A DNA stretch of 64,000 bases, taken from the NCBI RefSeq assembly GCF_000764305.2, contig NW_025941287.1:60670-124669 (forward strand), in the 5' to 3' direction. The stretch is from Hyalella azteca. Lineage: Eukaryota > Arthropoda > Malacostraca > Amphipoda > Hyalellidae. The notes beneath the pieces are model-generated. The model did no database searches. It saw only the letters and a program-made list of their open reading frames with translations, and was not told the DNA's origin. The stretch's first letter is position 1. Every line of letters begins with the position of its first letter. The position numbers and the translations under genes were made by a program. This document shows positions 1 to 10,982 of the stretch, piece by piece.

Positions 1-930
1 GAGTTACTGGTATATTGCGAAACAGGCCGAAATTCGCAGTGATTAAAGAATTTCTTCCAAACTATTGAACAGATTTGAACGAAATTATGAATATACATTC
101 CTAACTACCAAACGGTGATTTTTTAGCTTATAATTCTTGTTTCGATTTTACCTTCGTGTGCGAGTTTTTTTCATTTCACAGTCATCCTTGGTTTCATGCA
201 CACTTCCTTATATTCGGCCCGTATCGCCGGTTAATTTGTCACTTAAATTCGCGGCGAACAAGAAATTTCTTCTAAACTACATAACAGATTCCAACGAAAC
301 TTTGTATATAAATACCTAACCTCTCAACGGTGATGTTGAGCTCGTGACAATTTTTCTATTTTGCTTTCGCACGCGAGTTATACAGATATAGGAGGTACGA
401 CCGGCCTTTCTACGGGCCGGTTTAACCAAGAGCCTTATACGTATAGCCGTATAACTCGCAAACGAAGGCGAAACGAAAAAATTGCAAACATCACCGTTGC
501 TGAGGTTAGGTATTTAAATACCAAGTTTCGTTCAAATCTGTTCAGTAGTCTGGAAAAATTTCTTGATTACTGCGAATTTAGGCACGTATTGCTGTTTAAA
601 TCACGAATGAGGGTGAAATGAAAAAAAAAATCGCGAACGAAGGCACAATCGAAAATTTTTTCACGAGCTATGCATTCCCGTTCGGTAGTTAGGACTGTAA
701 ATTCAAAATTTCGTTCGAATCTGTTCAGTTGTTAGGAAGAAATTACTTGATCACTGTGAATCTCGGCCCGTATTGCCATATAACTATGGCAAAATTCAAA
801 CGATTTTCACGAGCAAAACATTATCGTTAGGTCCTAATGAATACGTGTACCAAGTTTCATCGAGTTAAGTTCATTAGTTTGAGAGATATTCCTTGGTAGT
901 TGAATGTGGAAATTGGCCGTGAGACCGGCC
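1..930. repeat. Cluster of four or five ~120-bp repeats in inverted arrangement
   Basis: A ~120-bp unit recurs forward at about 22-130 and 215-345 and reverse-complemented at about 472-600 and 648-775, with a weaker reverse copy near 810-900. Shared landmarks are GAACAGATTTGAACGAAA, TTTCTTCCAAACTA and CCTAACTACCAAACGGTGAT (or their complements). The centre, near 390-425, holds GACCGGCC..GGGCCGG. The forward/forward/reverse/reverse order makes one large imperfect palindrome, as in foldback elements or MITEs with long inverted ends. It begins at the window edge, so the left limit is unknown. The short open frames here have no coding character. Confidence 0.6.
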
Positions 931-1069
931 GTTAATTTGTCCGAGACGTAAACCCAGGAGAGGTTAAAAAACAGATCTGGGTGAAAAAACTATCGCTGCA
1001 TGGGAGTCATGTGCTGCACGTGTTGTGTACTAATCGTCAAACAAACGTTCGAACTTCTGACATTGACTT

Positions 1070-1185
1070 TGGACTACCTCCTACCGCCCCCCCATCGCCC
1101 CCTACCGCCCTCTTCTTCCTTACCGCCCCCCAAAATCCTTCCACCGCCCCTAGGGGGGCGATATCGCCCACTTTGGGAACCACTG
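1070..1185 (-). mobile_element. hAT-like transposon terminus, C-rich
   Basis: Read on the minus strand, the segment starts with CAGTGGTTCCCAAAGTGGG (1185 downwards), which is close to the terminal repeat of many animal hAT elements. It is followed by the palindrome GGGCGATATCGCCC and a run of CCGCCCC-type repeats. The overlapping proline-rich frames are by-products of the C-rich repeat. No partner terminus was seen nearby, so this looks like a single end. Confidence 0.4.
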
Positions 1186-1668
1186 GTTTAGCATAATAGT
1201 TATATTGCCTAGGGGTACTTATAATATAGAGTATATTTTTGCCCTAAATCTCGAACGAGGGCACTTATAGGTGAGCGCTAACAACAAGCGATAACTTGCA
1301 AGTAGAGATTTAAAAATTTGTTAGAATTGTGAAAGATTCATCAAATCTCAAATATTGAAAATTTAGCCTCTAAGTTATACAACATCAAGTGCATTCACCA
1401 GTGTTTACTACGCATGCCACAAGTTGTAATTTTTCTTCGACAGCGAAAACCTGTCAACTAGATTATTTTGGCACGCCTCAGTTCTGTGCAAAGTTTGAAG
1501 GACTTCATCGCAGACATACGCCTTTTTATTCTACGCAATGCAACGCATGTCACTGCGCAATTGCTAATAAAACTCTGATGGGGGCGCAGTTTTTCTGTCG
1601 CACGAGCGACATCGATATTTAGCGTGATACGCTTAGAAGACAGAGCAACGACATAGTCAGATAAATAA

Positions 1669-2082
1669 ATGGGTCATACCGTCCATATAGTGACACACAT
1701 ATTTACCCCCAGCACTAGCAGAGAGCCGACGTATCACTGAAATGATTATTGCAGGGCCAAACTGTGTCAGGATGAACTATAACATGCAAAAAGTGTTTGG
1801 CTGTTCGGACAATGTCCAACTTATTTATCTGAGTGACGCAGCCAGAACTGCTATAAAGGCAGCACGCAAATGCTTTGTCTCTGACGCATGTGCGTCCATG
1901 GCATCGAATCTGGAAGGCAGTCTCAGAGGAATGTGTGAGATTGTGTCTAAAAATCAAATCACTTGTTGCTCTTGTGTGTGTCATCGCGACCCAGTTTGGC
2001 TCAGCAAAAGTGCGTATCCGCGTCTGCTCTTTGCACGCGCTGTGAGTAAAAAAGTGTGCCACTATTTAGACAATATGTGAAT
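1669..2082. mobile_element. MITE family A, long foldback copy
   Basis: Left arm (about 1669-1840) and right arm (about 1905-2082) are imperfect inverted copies of the ~165-bp family A unit. The left starts ATGGGTCATACCGTCC and the right ends CACTATTTAGACAATATG. Each arm carries the inner GGGTCA..GAcC segment near a GCC(A)AACT/AGTTTGGC block. About 65 bp of unique sequence separates the arms. No transposase is present; the open frames on both strands mirror each other and are not genes. Confidence 0.55.
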
Positions 2083-2404
2083 GCAACAAGTGTGAGTTTT
2101 GATACTACGGGGTTATTGACTGCGATGGGAATTATTATGTTGAAAGGCTAAATCGTGAAATTTGCATGAAATATTTTGTTCTAAAATTTTATAATTTCAA
2201 AAAATTACTTTTAACACAAATCTAACTGATGCGGATTTCGAGATGATGAGTTGAACTGAAAGTTTCTCAATTATATACCATTATAACCTATTTACAGTTT
2301 TAAAAAATAGTTATTCATCTAACTATAAATTGAAAATCACATATATGATATTGACAAGTAAAAATGTCACTAGATTGCTTTAATCTCAGATTCACTGGGA
2401 ATTT

Positions 2405-3048
2405 AAAAGCGAAGAAAACACCATAAAAATTCAGCATATCTCTATCGAAAACGTTCCGGAGACCAGCTTTATCGCCAGTTCGATAAATCTAGAACGCAAA
2501 TAAAGTTAGAAAATTAATAAAGATTGGAGTAAAAAACACACACAGAAGTTAAAACCTAAATTTACAGACGAAGTGCCGAATAATAAAGTAAGTACCTATC
2601 TATTCACAATTTCTAATGGATAAGAACTATAGGCAGCATTCAAACGAGGCTTCTCTTTAAAAATATACAATGATTCAAAAATACGCAGATCGGAAGCACC
2701 AGAACTATAAGCTAAAACCTTAAAGTCAGTGTCGGACACTGGAACGTTGCACTGTTCGGCGTGAGTGCGCACAGCCGAATGAGGAGGGCGCGATAGTAAC
2801 TGCCCAGTCCTGTAACTCCTCCCTCTATGCTCAGCGACCCTAGTGTAACAGTTGCGTGCCGTCATCCCAACGTACGCAGATGCACATCGTGCACAACTAA
2901 ATTTACAAACTAGGGACGATCGCATGTGAGAAGTGAGGATATCTTTGTACCTAAAAATCGAACCTATTTTGAAATTATTCACCAGTAAGATACGAGGACT
3001 ACTGTCCGGAAAGTATTTCATGAACAAATCTTTTAATTCTCTTGACAT
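2405..3048 (-). mobile_element. Penelope-like element, 3' part with GIY-YIG endonuclease
   Basis: The minus-strand frame 3048-2596 (150 codons) ends in the C-terminal GIY-YIG endonuclease of a Penelope-like retroelement. Visible are the zinc-finger-like pair CKFSCARC, the core SAYVGMTARN (the family's Y-(I/V)-G), the catalytic-helix segment TRVAEHRGRSYRTG, and the terminal block LRIFESLYIFKEKPRLNAAY. It ends TAG at 2596. Downstream lies a ~190-bp untranslated tail with a hammerhead-like motif. The RT domain is absent, so this is a 5'-truncated copy, as is usual for the family. It faces an inverted partner at 3085-3378. Confidence 0.8.
2437..2487 (-). ncRNA. Degenerate hammerhead ribozyme-like motif in Penelope tail
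   Basis: On the minus strand the order is TATCGAA, CTGGCGA (canonical CTGANGA, one change), a stem II with loop CTGGT, GGAAC (canonical GAAAC), then CGTTTTCG as a short stem III and ATA as the cleavage triplet, followed by GAGATA, which pairs with TATC as stem I. Two core substitutions suggest this copy is inactive. Hammerheads in Penelope-like elements are established; the assignment here is by eye. Confidence 0.4.
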
Positions 3049-3084
3049 AACTTCGGACGCATGGCCGAAGCATGGAAGGAATCC

Positions 3085-3378
3085 GATCTGCGTATTTTGG
3101 AATCATTGTATATTTTTAAAGAGAAGCCTAGTTTAAATGCGGCCTATAGTTCTTATCCATTAGAAATTGTGAATAGATAGGTACTTACTTTATTATTCTG
3201 CCCTCTGTCTGTAAATTTAGGTTTAACTTCTGTGTGTTTTCTTGACTCTAACTTTATTAAATTTCTGACTTTATTTGTGTTCTAGATTTATCGAACTGAC
3301 GATGAAGCTGGTCTCCGAAACGTTTGCAATAGAGATACGTATGCTGAATTTTTGTGGCGTTTTCTTCGCTTTTATTAA
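3085..3378 (+). mobile_element. Penelope-like element, inverted partner 3' end
   Basis: The plus strand encodes SDLRILESLYIFKEKPSLN followed by a YPLEIVNR terminus and TAG at 3178-3180, nearly identical to the C-terminus of the minus-strand copy at 2596-3048. The ~195-bp tail (3181-3378) matches the minus-strand tail 2405-2595 in inverted orientation. Together they make a tail-out inverted pair, a layout often seen with Penelope-type terminal repeats (pLTRs) and head-to-head insertions. Confidence 0.75.
3287..3337 (+). ncRNA. Hammerhead ribozyme-like motif in Penelope tail
   Basis: Order on the plus strand: TTTATCGAA, an intact CTGACGA core box, stem II around loop CTGGT, an intact GAAAC box, CGTTTGCA (degenerate stem III), ATA and then GAGATA, which can pair with the upstream TATC as stem I. 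Both core boxes are canonical, but stem II and stem III each carry a mismatch. Confidence 0.5.
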
Positions 3379-3399
3379 ATTTCTAATGATATTGGCAAT

Positions 3400-5640
3400 T
3401 TTGACATAATGAGTACTGAGCGAATGAAATTATTCAGACGAGATGATCGAAGTATTTATTCGGCTAATGTTTATTGTCCTAGTGATAATATACTAATGGT
3501 TACTACCAAATGATATACTAATGGTTAGTGTCGTGGAGGATAGTAAATTTTTAGATGCGCAGTACGGTTCATATAGGAAAGGAAACATACACATGTCAGC
3601 CGCAGATTTTTCTTTAAGTTATTATGTTCGTTTCCTCCTCCAAGTGGTTGCACTTCAAAATAAGGCGTCTGATGGTAATTTTCAACATGAACACTTTTGA
3701 ACACGTGCCAGATAAAATCTCGTGCCCGATAAGAATTGCATACGGTCTCCATGGCATTTACCCAGCCAGCTTCATAAGGCTATCGACATTTCCCTTATGT
3801 TAGTAGAGAAAATGTTTGCGTGTTTTGCTGTTCTAATATTTTTGCTTGCCTGCGATAATATTTGTCAGATCAAAGAGCATTTCGTTGGCCAGAGAATAAA
3901 GTTGGGCTCCAATTCAAAAATATGATTCTGATTGGGTGGGAAAATAATATCGATTGATGAGACCTAATGTGAATTTTTCACATAATTGAAGAAATTCATA
4001 AAATCGTTTTAAGCTAATTTGAAAGATATTCAGGGACTTCGAAAAAAAGCATATATTCTACGATGTGTTGGAAATTATTCTTATGATATGCATTAATATG
4101 TATTATTTGATAAATCTTGTAGGCTTGGCAGCATTAACGTGTCTGATAAGAAATCATTTAGTCGAGGATTTGGATCTTCATTAATTCCATTTTTATTCAG
4201 ATTTTCGGATCAATGTCGATTGAATAGTTTTTATAAATGAATGAATAATGATTCTTAATTAAAAATGAAACGACAGTCGTTCAAAACTCATACATGAAAA
4301 TTTTACATAAGATTTAAACAGAGATGAGGCAGTTACGAACAATAGACTTCCACAAGTAATGAAAGATGAAATAAGTAAGTTACATGAATGTATGGAACAT
4401 TTTTTGTAGGATAAAAAACTAATTAAGAGACCAGTTTGGTTCTCAGAATTAACTCACATGAATTGAATTTATCTTTCGTCGAATTTGAAATGTGAAACAC
4501 CAAAGTTTAGTCAATTTAATTGTTAAATTGCGGTGTAAGTGCAATCAATCGAAAAACTTTCAATTGATGAATTATTCATTACAGGCTTTTGTCTATCAAA
4601 TTTTCAATAATTGAAAATGAAATCTTGAGGACTAAACAAAATTAATCGAAACATCAAACTAATGCATCGAATTCAGCCAATTCTGTGCCACTCCAATTTA
4701 TTCATGTGGGCTTCCTCAGCCTGAAGCTCATGAATCCGAGATAATAATGCGGGAATAATCGGTAATAATTTATTTGGTTTGAAACACAAGGAATTCAATC
4801 CCTTTATAAAATTCAAATAGCATAGGAGAATAGAAAGAAAATAAAGCTCAGCGTCCGAACGAATAATCGAATTCTCACGGGAAACAACTGAAATATTTAA
4901 CTTGGACAGATTTCTTCAATAGCCAAGTTGGAGATCTGCAGACCTGTAGAGCACTTGGTGATGTTAAAGATAAAGTTTTTTAGTCGATAAGAAAGTCTTC
5001 GTCGCGTTGACCGCGAATGTCACCGCATTGTCTTCCCTGTAAAGAAATAAAAAGAAAGCTTCAGGTGTCGGCAACAGATCTCCTTGTTTCAATCCCCTTT
5101 GCAGCTCGAGCTGAAGGTAGTAGGTATTAGGGATACATGCCTGAAGCTATGAATAATTCTATGCAGAAAGAGGCTTATGGAGAGAAAGAAGCAGAATTTA
5201 TCGCAAGATGTTCCAGGAATGATTAGTTTATTCTATAGCCAGGTCAAGTTCATCCGTAGAAAAAGTCTAGAAGCTCCTTAAATGGATATCGACCGTCTTA
5301 TAGGCGAGCTTCAGGCGTCAAGTGCAGGCGTCTTAAGGCGCCAGTGAATGCAGCTTGAAAGATGAGAGTTTGTAGGAGCATATGTCTTGAGGCGCTAGTG
5401 AAGGCAGCTCGAAAGACGAAGCTGCCGCCCAGTCTGTGGTTTGCGGGGTAACGGGTGCGGCAAACGAGATTTGGTTGATGGAACTTGGAGGTAAACGAGA
5501 TTTTGGGATCGACCTTGTCAGCAGCCATCTGACGCAATCACGCTCCTCAAGTGCAAGTGATGGATGCAACAGAGACTCGAGCTTCCAGATATGGAGATGA
5601 AATTTGCAACTTGCAGAGCTGACGAATTGCCTGCGTTGGT
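3400..5640. other. Unannotated AT-rich intergenic stretch
   Basis: No coding frame with recognisable domains and no clear repeat was seen. Frames near 5298-5750 overlap each other in several phases and show no protein-like composition. Confidence 0.5.
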
Positions 5641-5680
5641 AATGACCGAGTCGAGACTACCTTCGCACTCTGAAAAATTA

Positions 5681-5833
5681 ATGGGTCATACTGTCCAAAT
5701 AGTGGCACACTTTCTACTCGCTGCACTAGTACTCCATTTTTAGGTGTCAAACTGGGTCAGGATGACTCACACAAAGGCAAAAGGTGCATCGCTAGTTGGA
5801 TAAAGTATCACACATTTCTCTGAGTTCTGAGTG
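5681..5833 (+). mobile_element. MITE family A copy
   Basis: Near-complete ~155-bp unit: ATGGGTCATACTGTCCAAAT at the left, the inner ACTGGGTCAGGATGACTC, then GTGCATCGCTAGTTGGATAA and CATTTCTCTGAG at the right. This copy is one of the closest to the family consensus. Confidence 0.6.
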
Positions 5834-6249
5834 CAGGGAAATTCCAATTCTGCTGGAATCTCGCGAGGCGAGAGCGCAAATGAAAAATTTGACAGCCTTC
5901 GAGCCGCCCTAGAGTGAGGCAATCAAAGTCTTTTTTTATTTAAACTAAATTCACACCTAGATGAGGCGTGAATTTATTCAACAGAAATTTACGTCCCATT
6001 TTGGATCTCAGTGAAGTTCCAGGATAAATTCAAATAAATTCCGAAGCTTTTTAAGCGCCTAATGTTAAATTTTGTTTAGTATGTTTTCTTAGGGATATAC
6101 TGGGAACTTCGACATTTCCTTTAATAAAAATTTTTTAGGAAGAATTTAGCATGTGTTAGAGAATTTGCATTTGTGTACAATTTAGTCTTATTATACACGG
6201 CACAACATGCCTGCAATAATAAAAATCGGTGGGTTTATGGTTAACATCA

Positions 6250-6340
6250 ATCACGCAAAGATTGATTGTGTGCTACCATGCCAAAAGTGCGCCAATATTT
6301 GGTCGATTTAACCCATCAGTTTTTCTGAGAGTACTTAGAT
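6250..6340 (-). mobile_element. MITE family A fragment, terminal half
   Basis: A diverged terminal segment: CCAATATTTGGTCGATTT, then AACCCATCAGTTTTTCTG and AGAGTA, which parallels the end of the copy at 24195-24357. Confidence 0.35.
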
Positions 6341-6344
6341 ACAG

Positions 6345-7330
6345 CTTGCAGATAAAAATTTGACGCAGATCGAACCTGATGGGGAATATCTTGCCTTCAA
6401 AGGGGAAGAAAAAATCATCCCACGCACTCGATTTATATGTCCCCATGGGGTGGATTTACCCTATAAATTCACCCTATAATGGGGTAAAAACAACGCTTTG
6501 CCAAACACTTCCACGATTGAACACTTCCTACACTTATGCTGTGCTGCATTCTGTTGAAATATATGAATACTTTCAACTATGGGATTGTATAGAAATATTT
6601 TATTTATATTTTTATATTTTATATGCAATTTGTATTCGAATCATAGTTAAATGAATAAATTACATAATAATATATATTACATAAAACTTATTGCACTAAA
6701 TAACGCTCTTCAATTGGAAGCGATTGATGCAAAAGAGACTCGAGGTTGCCAATATGGAGCCTCTGAAACTTTATCTCTACACTGCCATGATAGAAAAGAA
6801 AATCCCGTCAAATGCTCACAGATTGTCGCTATGCACACGTGTATATTTCCCCCAGTATATTCCCTTTCATATTCTTCTCTATCTGTCTATTCCAATCGGA
6901 CGAAGAATTTGAAAGATTTTACGCGACCCAAAGGATTCAAAATTTCATCGTTAGTTGCGTTTGCTCTCGAAAAAAAAGTTTATTTTTACCTGGATAAATT
7001 TTTTTAGGTATATTATTTGAACTGTATTCAAAATGTAATAATTGTTTTGATTATAATAATTATTATCCTATGAACTTTCCTGCAAGCTAATAAAATATTT
7101 ATAGTAGCCGTAGTTAAAGAAACTATTTGCAATAGTGGAGTGCATTGAAGTATGTGTAGTGATGACACTAGTAGCAGCTATGGTACTAGTAGTGGTAACA
7201 AATTCTAAACCGATGCATCAGCAAGAAGTTGCACGCATATACTGTATATGGGTAAGACTTTGTCCAAATATCGGTGCTGCTGCAGCTATTATAAGCCCGG
7301 AGAAGCGTCAAGAAGCATTAACAGCGGCGG
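6345..7330. other. Unannotated intergenic stretch
   Basis: Several open frames overlap in the same strand and none has protein-like composition. No domain, splice pattern or repeat was recognised. Confidence 0.4.
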
Positions 7331-7597
7331 CAATAAGCGAGTGAGGCATTGAGAAGACAGCAGCACTAAGCAAGAGTAGCACCTGCTGCACTGAGCAGCC
7401 ATAGTCGTGAGTAGCACTAAGTAGCTGCAGCTCTAAGCAGCTCTAAGTAGCTGCAACTCTAAGCAGCACTATGTAGCTGCAGCTCTAAGCAGCACTATGT
7501 AGCTGCAGCTCTAAGCAGCACTAAGTAGCTGCAGCTCTAAGCAGCATTAAGTAGCTGCAGCTCTAAGCAGCACTATGTAGCTGCAGCTCTAAGCAGC
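7331..7597. repeat. Tandem array, ~26-bp CTGCAGCTCTAAGCAGCA units
   Basis: Units such as TAGCTGCAGCTCTAAGCAGC followed by ACTATG or ACTAAG repeat about eight times, with shorter degenerate units at the left. The array stops at a single N (7598), beyond which an unrelated array starts, so the join between them is an assembly gap. Confidence 0.85.
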
Positions 7598-7598
7598 N

Positions 7599-8310
7599 TC
7601 CCTCTACCACCCTCTACTTCTGAGAACTTCCACCCTCCACCTCTGAGAACTTCCACCCTCCACCTCTGAGAACTTCCACCCTCTACCTCTGAGAACGTCC
7701 ACCCTCTAGTTCTGAGAATTTCCACCCTCTGCCTCTGAAAACTCCCACCCTCTGCCTCTGCATGAGAACTTCCACCCTCTACCTCTGAGAACTTCCACCC
7801 TCTGCCTCTGAGAACTTGCACCCTCTGCCACCCTCTGCCTCTGAGAACTTCCACCCTCTACCACCCTCTGCCTCTGAGTACTTCTACCCTCTACCACCCT
7901 CTACCTCTGAGAACTTCTACCCTCTACCACCCTCTACCTCTGAGACCTTCTACCCTCTATCACCCTCTACCTCTGAGAACTTCTACCCTCTACCACCTCT
8001 ACCTCTGAGAACTTCTACCCTCTTCCACCCTCTACCTCTGAGAACTTCTACCCTCTACCACCCTCTACCTCTGAGAACTTCTATCCTCTACCACCCTCTG
8101 CTTCTGAGAACTTCCACCCTCTACCACCCTCTACCTCTGAGAACTTCCACAATTTACCACCCTCTACCACTGATAACTTCCTCCTCTAAAACCATCTACC
8201 TCTGAGAACTTCCACCCTCTACCACCCTCTACTTCAGATGACTTCCACCCTCTACCACCCTCTACTTCAGATGACTTCCATCCTCTACCACACTCTACCT
8301 CTGAAAACTT
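7599..8310. repeat. Tandem array, 23/33-bp pyrimidine-rich units
   Basis: The core unit is CCACCCTCTACCTCTGAGAA plus CTT (23 bp). Many units carry an extra 10-bp CCACCCTCTA and become 33 bp. About 25 units are present. The left third is mostly the 23-bp form and the middle mostly the 33-bp form. The strand is strongly asymmetric (C/T versus G/A). Open frames in both directions are repeat translations. Confidence 0.9.
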
Positions 8311-8319
8311 CCTTACCAC

Positions 8320-8425
8320 GTCCACCCACTGTATGCTACTGTACGGCATACAGTTTCACCGTAGGGTTTACAGTGCCACCGCAAGGTTTACAGTGCCACT
8401 GTATGGTTTCCAGTGCCAATGAAGG
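8320..8425. repeat. Short ~25-bp repeats, CAGTGCCACYGTANGGTTTA type
   Basis: Three to four imperfect units (TACAGTTTCACCGTAGGG, TTACAGTGCCACCGCAAGG, TTACAGTGCCACTGTATGG) directly follow the larger pyrimidine-rich array. Confidence 0.6.
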
Positions 8426-8429
8426 AGGA

Positions 8430-9610
8430 GCGATAGTTCATCCAATCAATCGGCTGGGCTCAGATTTGATGTTCGGTGGACACAAGCGTCGAAATTTGTA
8501 AAATTTCGCCCGAAAGCCTAAAATTAGCAGAAAAAGAAGCGGACCAGGGGTCTTTCTGCTCCAGCTCCTGTTACTGGACGGCCCTTTTCCATGGCTGTTC
8601 GGCTGTTGAGAGAGTGGAAACAGAAATAATATAAGTTGACATACAAGCAGTTTCTATTACAAAAATAGAACTTAACTCTTGAATCATATAGCGAGGAAAC
8701 AAACGGTTTCTCAAGAAGAAATAAGAACATAATCCTCAGGATTTAGGGGCAGAACAAGTAGTGTCAAACATGAAAATAGAATTAAACACTTGGATGATAT
8801 ATTGATTGAACTAGCGGTTTCTAGTGTGGAAATAAAACTTTTATTTTGTGGAAAATGAACTGATCTTTTCTAACATTTGAAAAAGACGAGTACTAAGATC
8901 ATGTGATGAAAGCACGAGCGGATTTTAGAGTAAAATTAAAAGTAAACATTTGGGTTTTGTGGCTAAAGAACTAGCGGCTGCTAGGATAGAAACTAAAGTA
9001 AGCACTCAAATGTAATGACAAAAGAACTAACGATTTCTAAAAAGGGAACAGATCTGACCTCTTTGCTCATATGATTTGCTTTTTGTAACTTTTTATGCTG
9101 ATGAAAATGGTATGCACGCTATTTAATTCTAAAACAATTCAATATGAATTATTTTCGGGTAAAATTTTGACCTATATTTATAGGAAATGATAGTCGAGCT
9201 TTCCTCACAAGACGAATTAAAAAAATTTTCGAGCGGCTGAACGGCGAACAACTGAAACAATTTTTGCGTGCAAATTTTAAAACATTAGGAAATAAATTCA
9301 GATTTTTTTAAACTCCCATCTGAGTCGAGTCCTCGCGCGCCAAATATTTATGCAATTAACAAGTTTTCGTTCACGTTCGCTCCAACAAAAATTCGCTTCT
9401 ATACACTTCGCCTGAATTTTTTATTTCAAAATTCGTTTCCCGCGACTACTGAAAATGAAGTTAAATCAAGAATTTCTGTAAAAATATTTTGGCACTAACG
9501 ATTGGTTCGTTTATAAAATGACCAGGCCGGCGTAATTCGATCAATGTGTTCTCTGTTGACAAGCTCCCTAAAGGAAGCAGCAGAGTCCTGATTTGATAGA
9601 GCGCTCAGGT
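8430..9610. other. Unannotated stretch with loosely repeated motif
   Basis: Between about 8640 and 9060 a loose motif (AACTAGCGGTTTCTA and variants such as AACGATTTCTA) recurs every 60-150 bp, suggesting a very degenerate long-period tandem repeat. There is no coding evidence. Confidence 0.35.
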
Positions 9611-9616
9611 AAACTT

Positions 9617-9754
9617 ATGGGTCACAGTGTCCAAATCGTGACTGACTTTCTTACCCAGAGCGCATGCACAACGCAGAGGTAGCACAAATTAGCCTTTTCG
9701 CCGGGTTAAGCTGCGTCAGCGTGACCCACCCTAATCCAAAAATTGCATCGTCAG
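9617..9754 (+). mobile_element. MITE family A copy, diverged
   Basis: ATGGGTCACAGTGTCCAAAT at the left, inner GCGTCAGCGTGACCCACC, and CCAAAAATTGCATCGTCAG at the right. Confidence 0.5.
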
Positions 9755-9940
9755 ATGAAAAAATTCTCCTTTATTTCTTCGAATGTGAGTCTGATTTGTC
9801 GGCAAATTGACCGTTAAATTTCATCGGACACAAAAAATATCCGCGGAGTTTACGAGCATTCTAACATTCTAATAAATAATTTATCTCCGTAATGATATGC
9901 TGCTTGACTATGAGCTCAAACATGATTTGAAAACGTACCT

Positions 9941-10350
9941 TCTCTCAGAAAAATGTATGGGTCAAGTTGTCCAAATTGTAACACTTTTTACACGTAGAAC
10001 TGATTTGCTCTTTGGTAGTGCCAGCACGGTATGAAGCAGCTTTTTCCCGACTAAAAAACGTGTCAGTGCAAAATGAATAAAATTTGGATAATATTGTAGC
10101 GGACCACCAGGTTCCCTGTTTAGGGTAAATGTTTAGGGTAACTGTTTAGGGTAATAAAAGTATTCTGAATAAAAGTTTTCTAATTGAATAGTGTCCCGAA
10201 TAAGTAAGAACACGAGTGAGTTCAAAAATTTAAATCCTAAGTTAGATGAATGATTTTCCTATGAATTGTACGTAAAATTTAACCGTTGAATCGTATTAAC
10301 AATAATCCTAGCCTTCTACAAGTTGACCCATTCATTTTTGTCAGTGTTCG
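9941..10350. mobile_element. MITE family A, ~410-bp copy with inverted ends
   Basis: The left end TCTCAGAAAAATGTATGGG leads into TCAAGTTGTCCAAATTG. The right end reads CAAGTTGACCCATTCATTTT then TGTCAGTG, the inverse of the left. The ends match those of other family copies, but the interior is AT-rich and mostly unrelated to the short units. Confidence 0.45.
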
Positions 10351-10982
10351 AGGTCGCTAATTTGATAGTGCAGCAAAAAGGTGACAAAACTGTCGTAAAA
10401 TCTAAGCAAAGAAATAATTTTCAGTTAAGGCTAAATCTCTCACCTAGAAGCCAATTGATTATTTTACAGCACAAACAAATTTACTGAAATTCATTCACGT
10501 TTTCGTTCAGTTCATTGAAGTCTGTAAAAATGAACGTAAAGGCCTAAATGTGCGAGAGCCGTAATGCAATAGGAAAAAAAAGTTCGCTGCGATTTATCCG
10601 GGAGCTAATTAATTAAGTGCACGTTAAAATCTGAATGTACTTTCTGAATAGAATTAGTCGCTCGAGATATTGAATTCCATTTGAATTTCCTGAACTTTAC
10701 TGCAAATGGACTCTCAATGAGCCTGCAACTTGAATAAAGTTAGGTGCGTCGATTAATAAATTGCTTTTAATGAGGTAACGATTAGTGAAATAAAGCATAT
10801 TTAGTTACATTTGCAATATGCCTAGTTATCCGAGTAGTTCAAATACAAGGTTAAAGTCTAGGGCCAAGAGGAAAACGTACATGTCTAAATATTTATACGA
10901 TAATAAAGATTTGCAGAATAAAGTAGATGATTGAATTTAAAAAGATTTAATGATATTTTGATATTCAATATTAATGAAGTGA

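Noticed and set aside
981..1196. Proline-rich protein frames in two phases
   Set aside because: They are translations of a C-rich transposon terminus; two phases are open at once and no conserved domain is present.
7573..8349. Long repetitive open frames (up to 129 aa) on both strands
   Set aside because: Simple translation of the 23/33-bp tandem array, open in several frames because the unit lacks stops.
10100..10160. Telomere-like TTTAGGGTAA repeats
   Set aside because: Only three spaced copies of a GTTTAGGGTAA string occur, not the uninterrupted TTAGG arrays of arthropod telomeres, and they are internal to a MITE.
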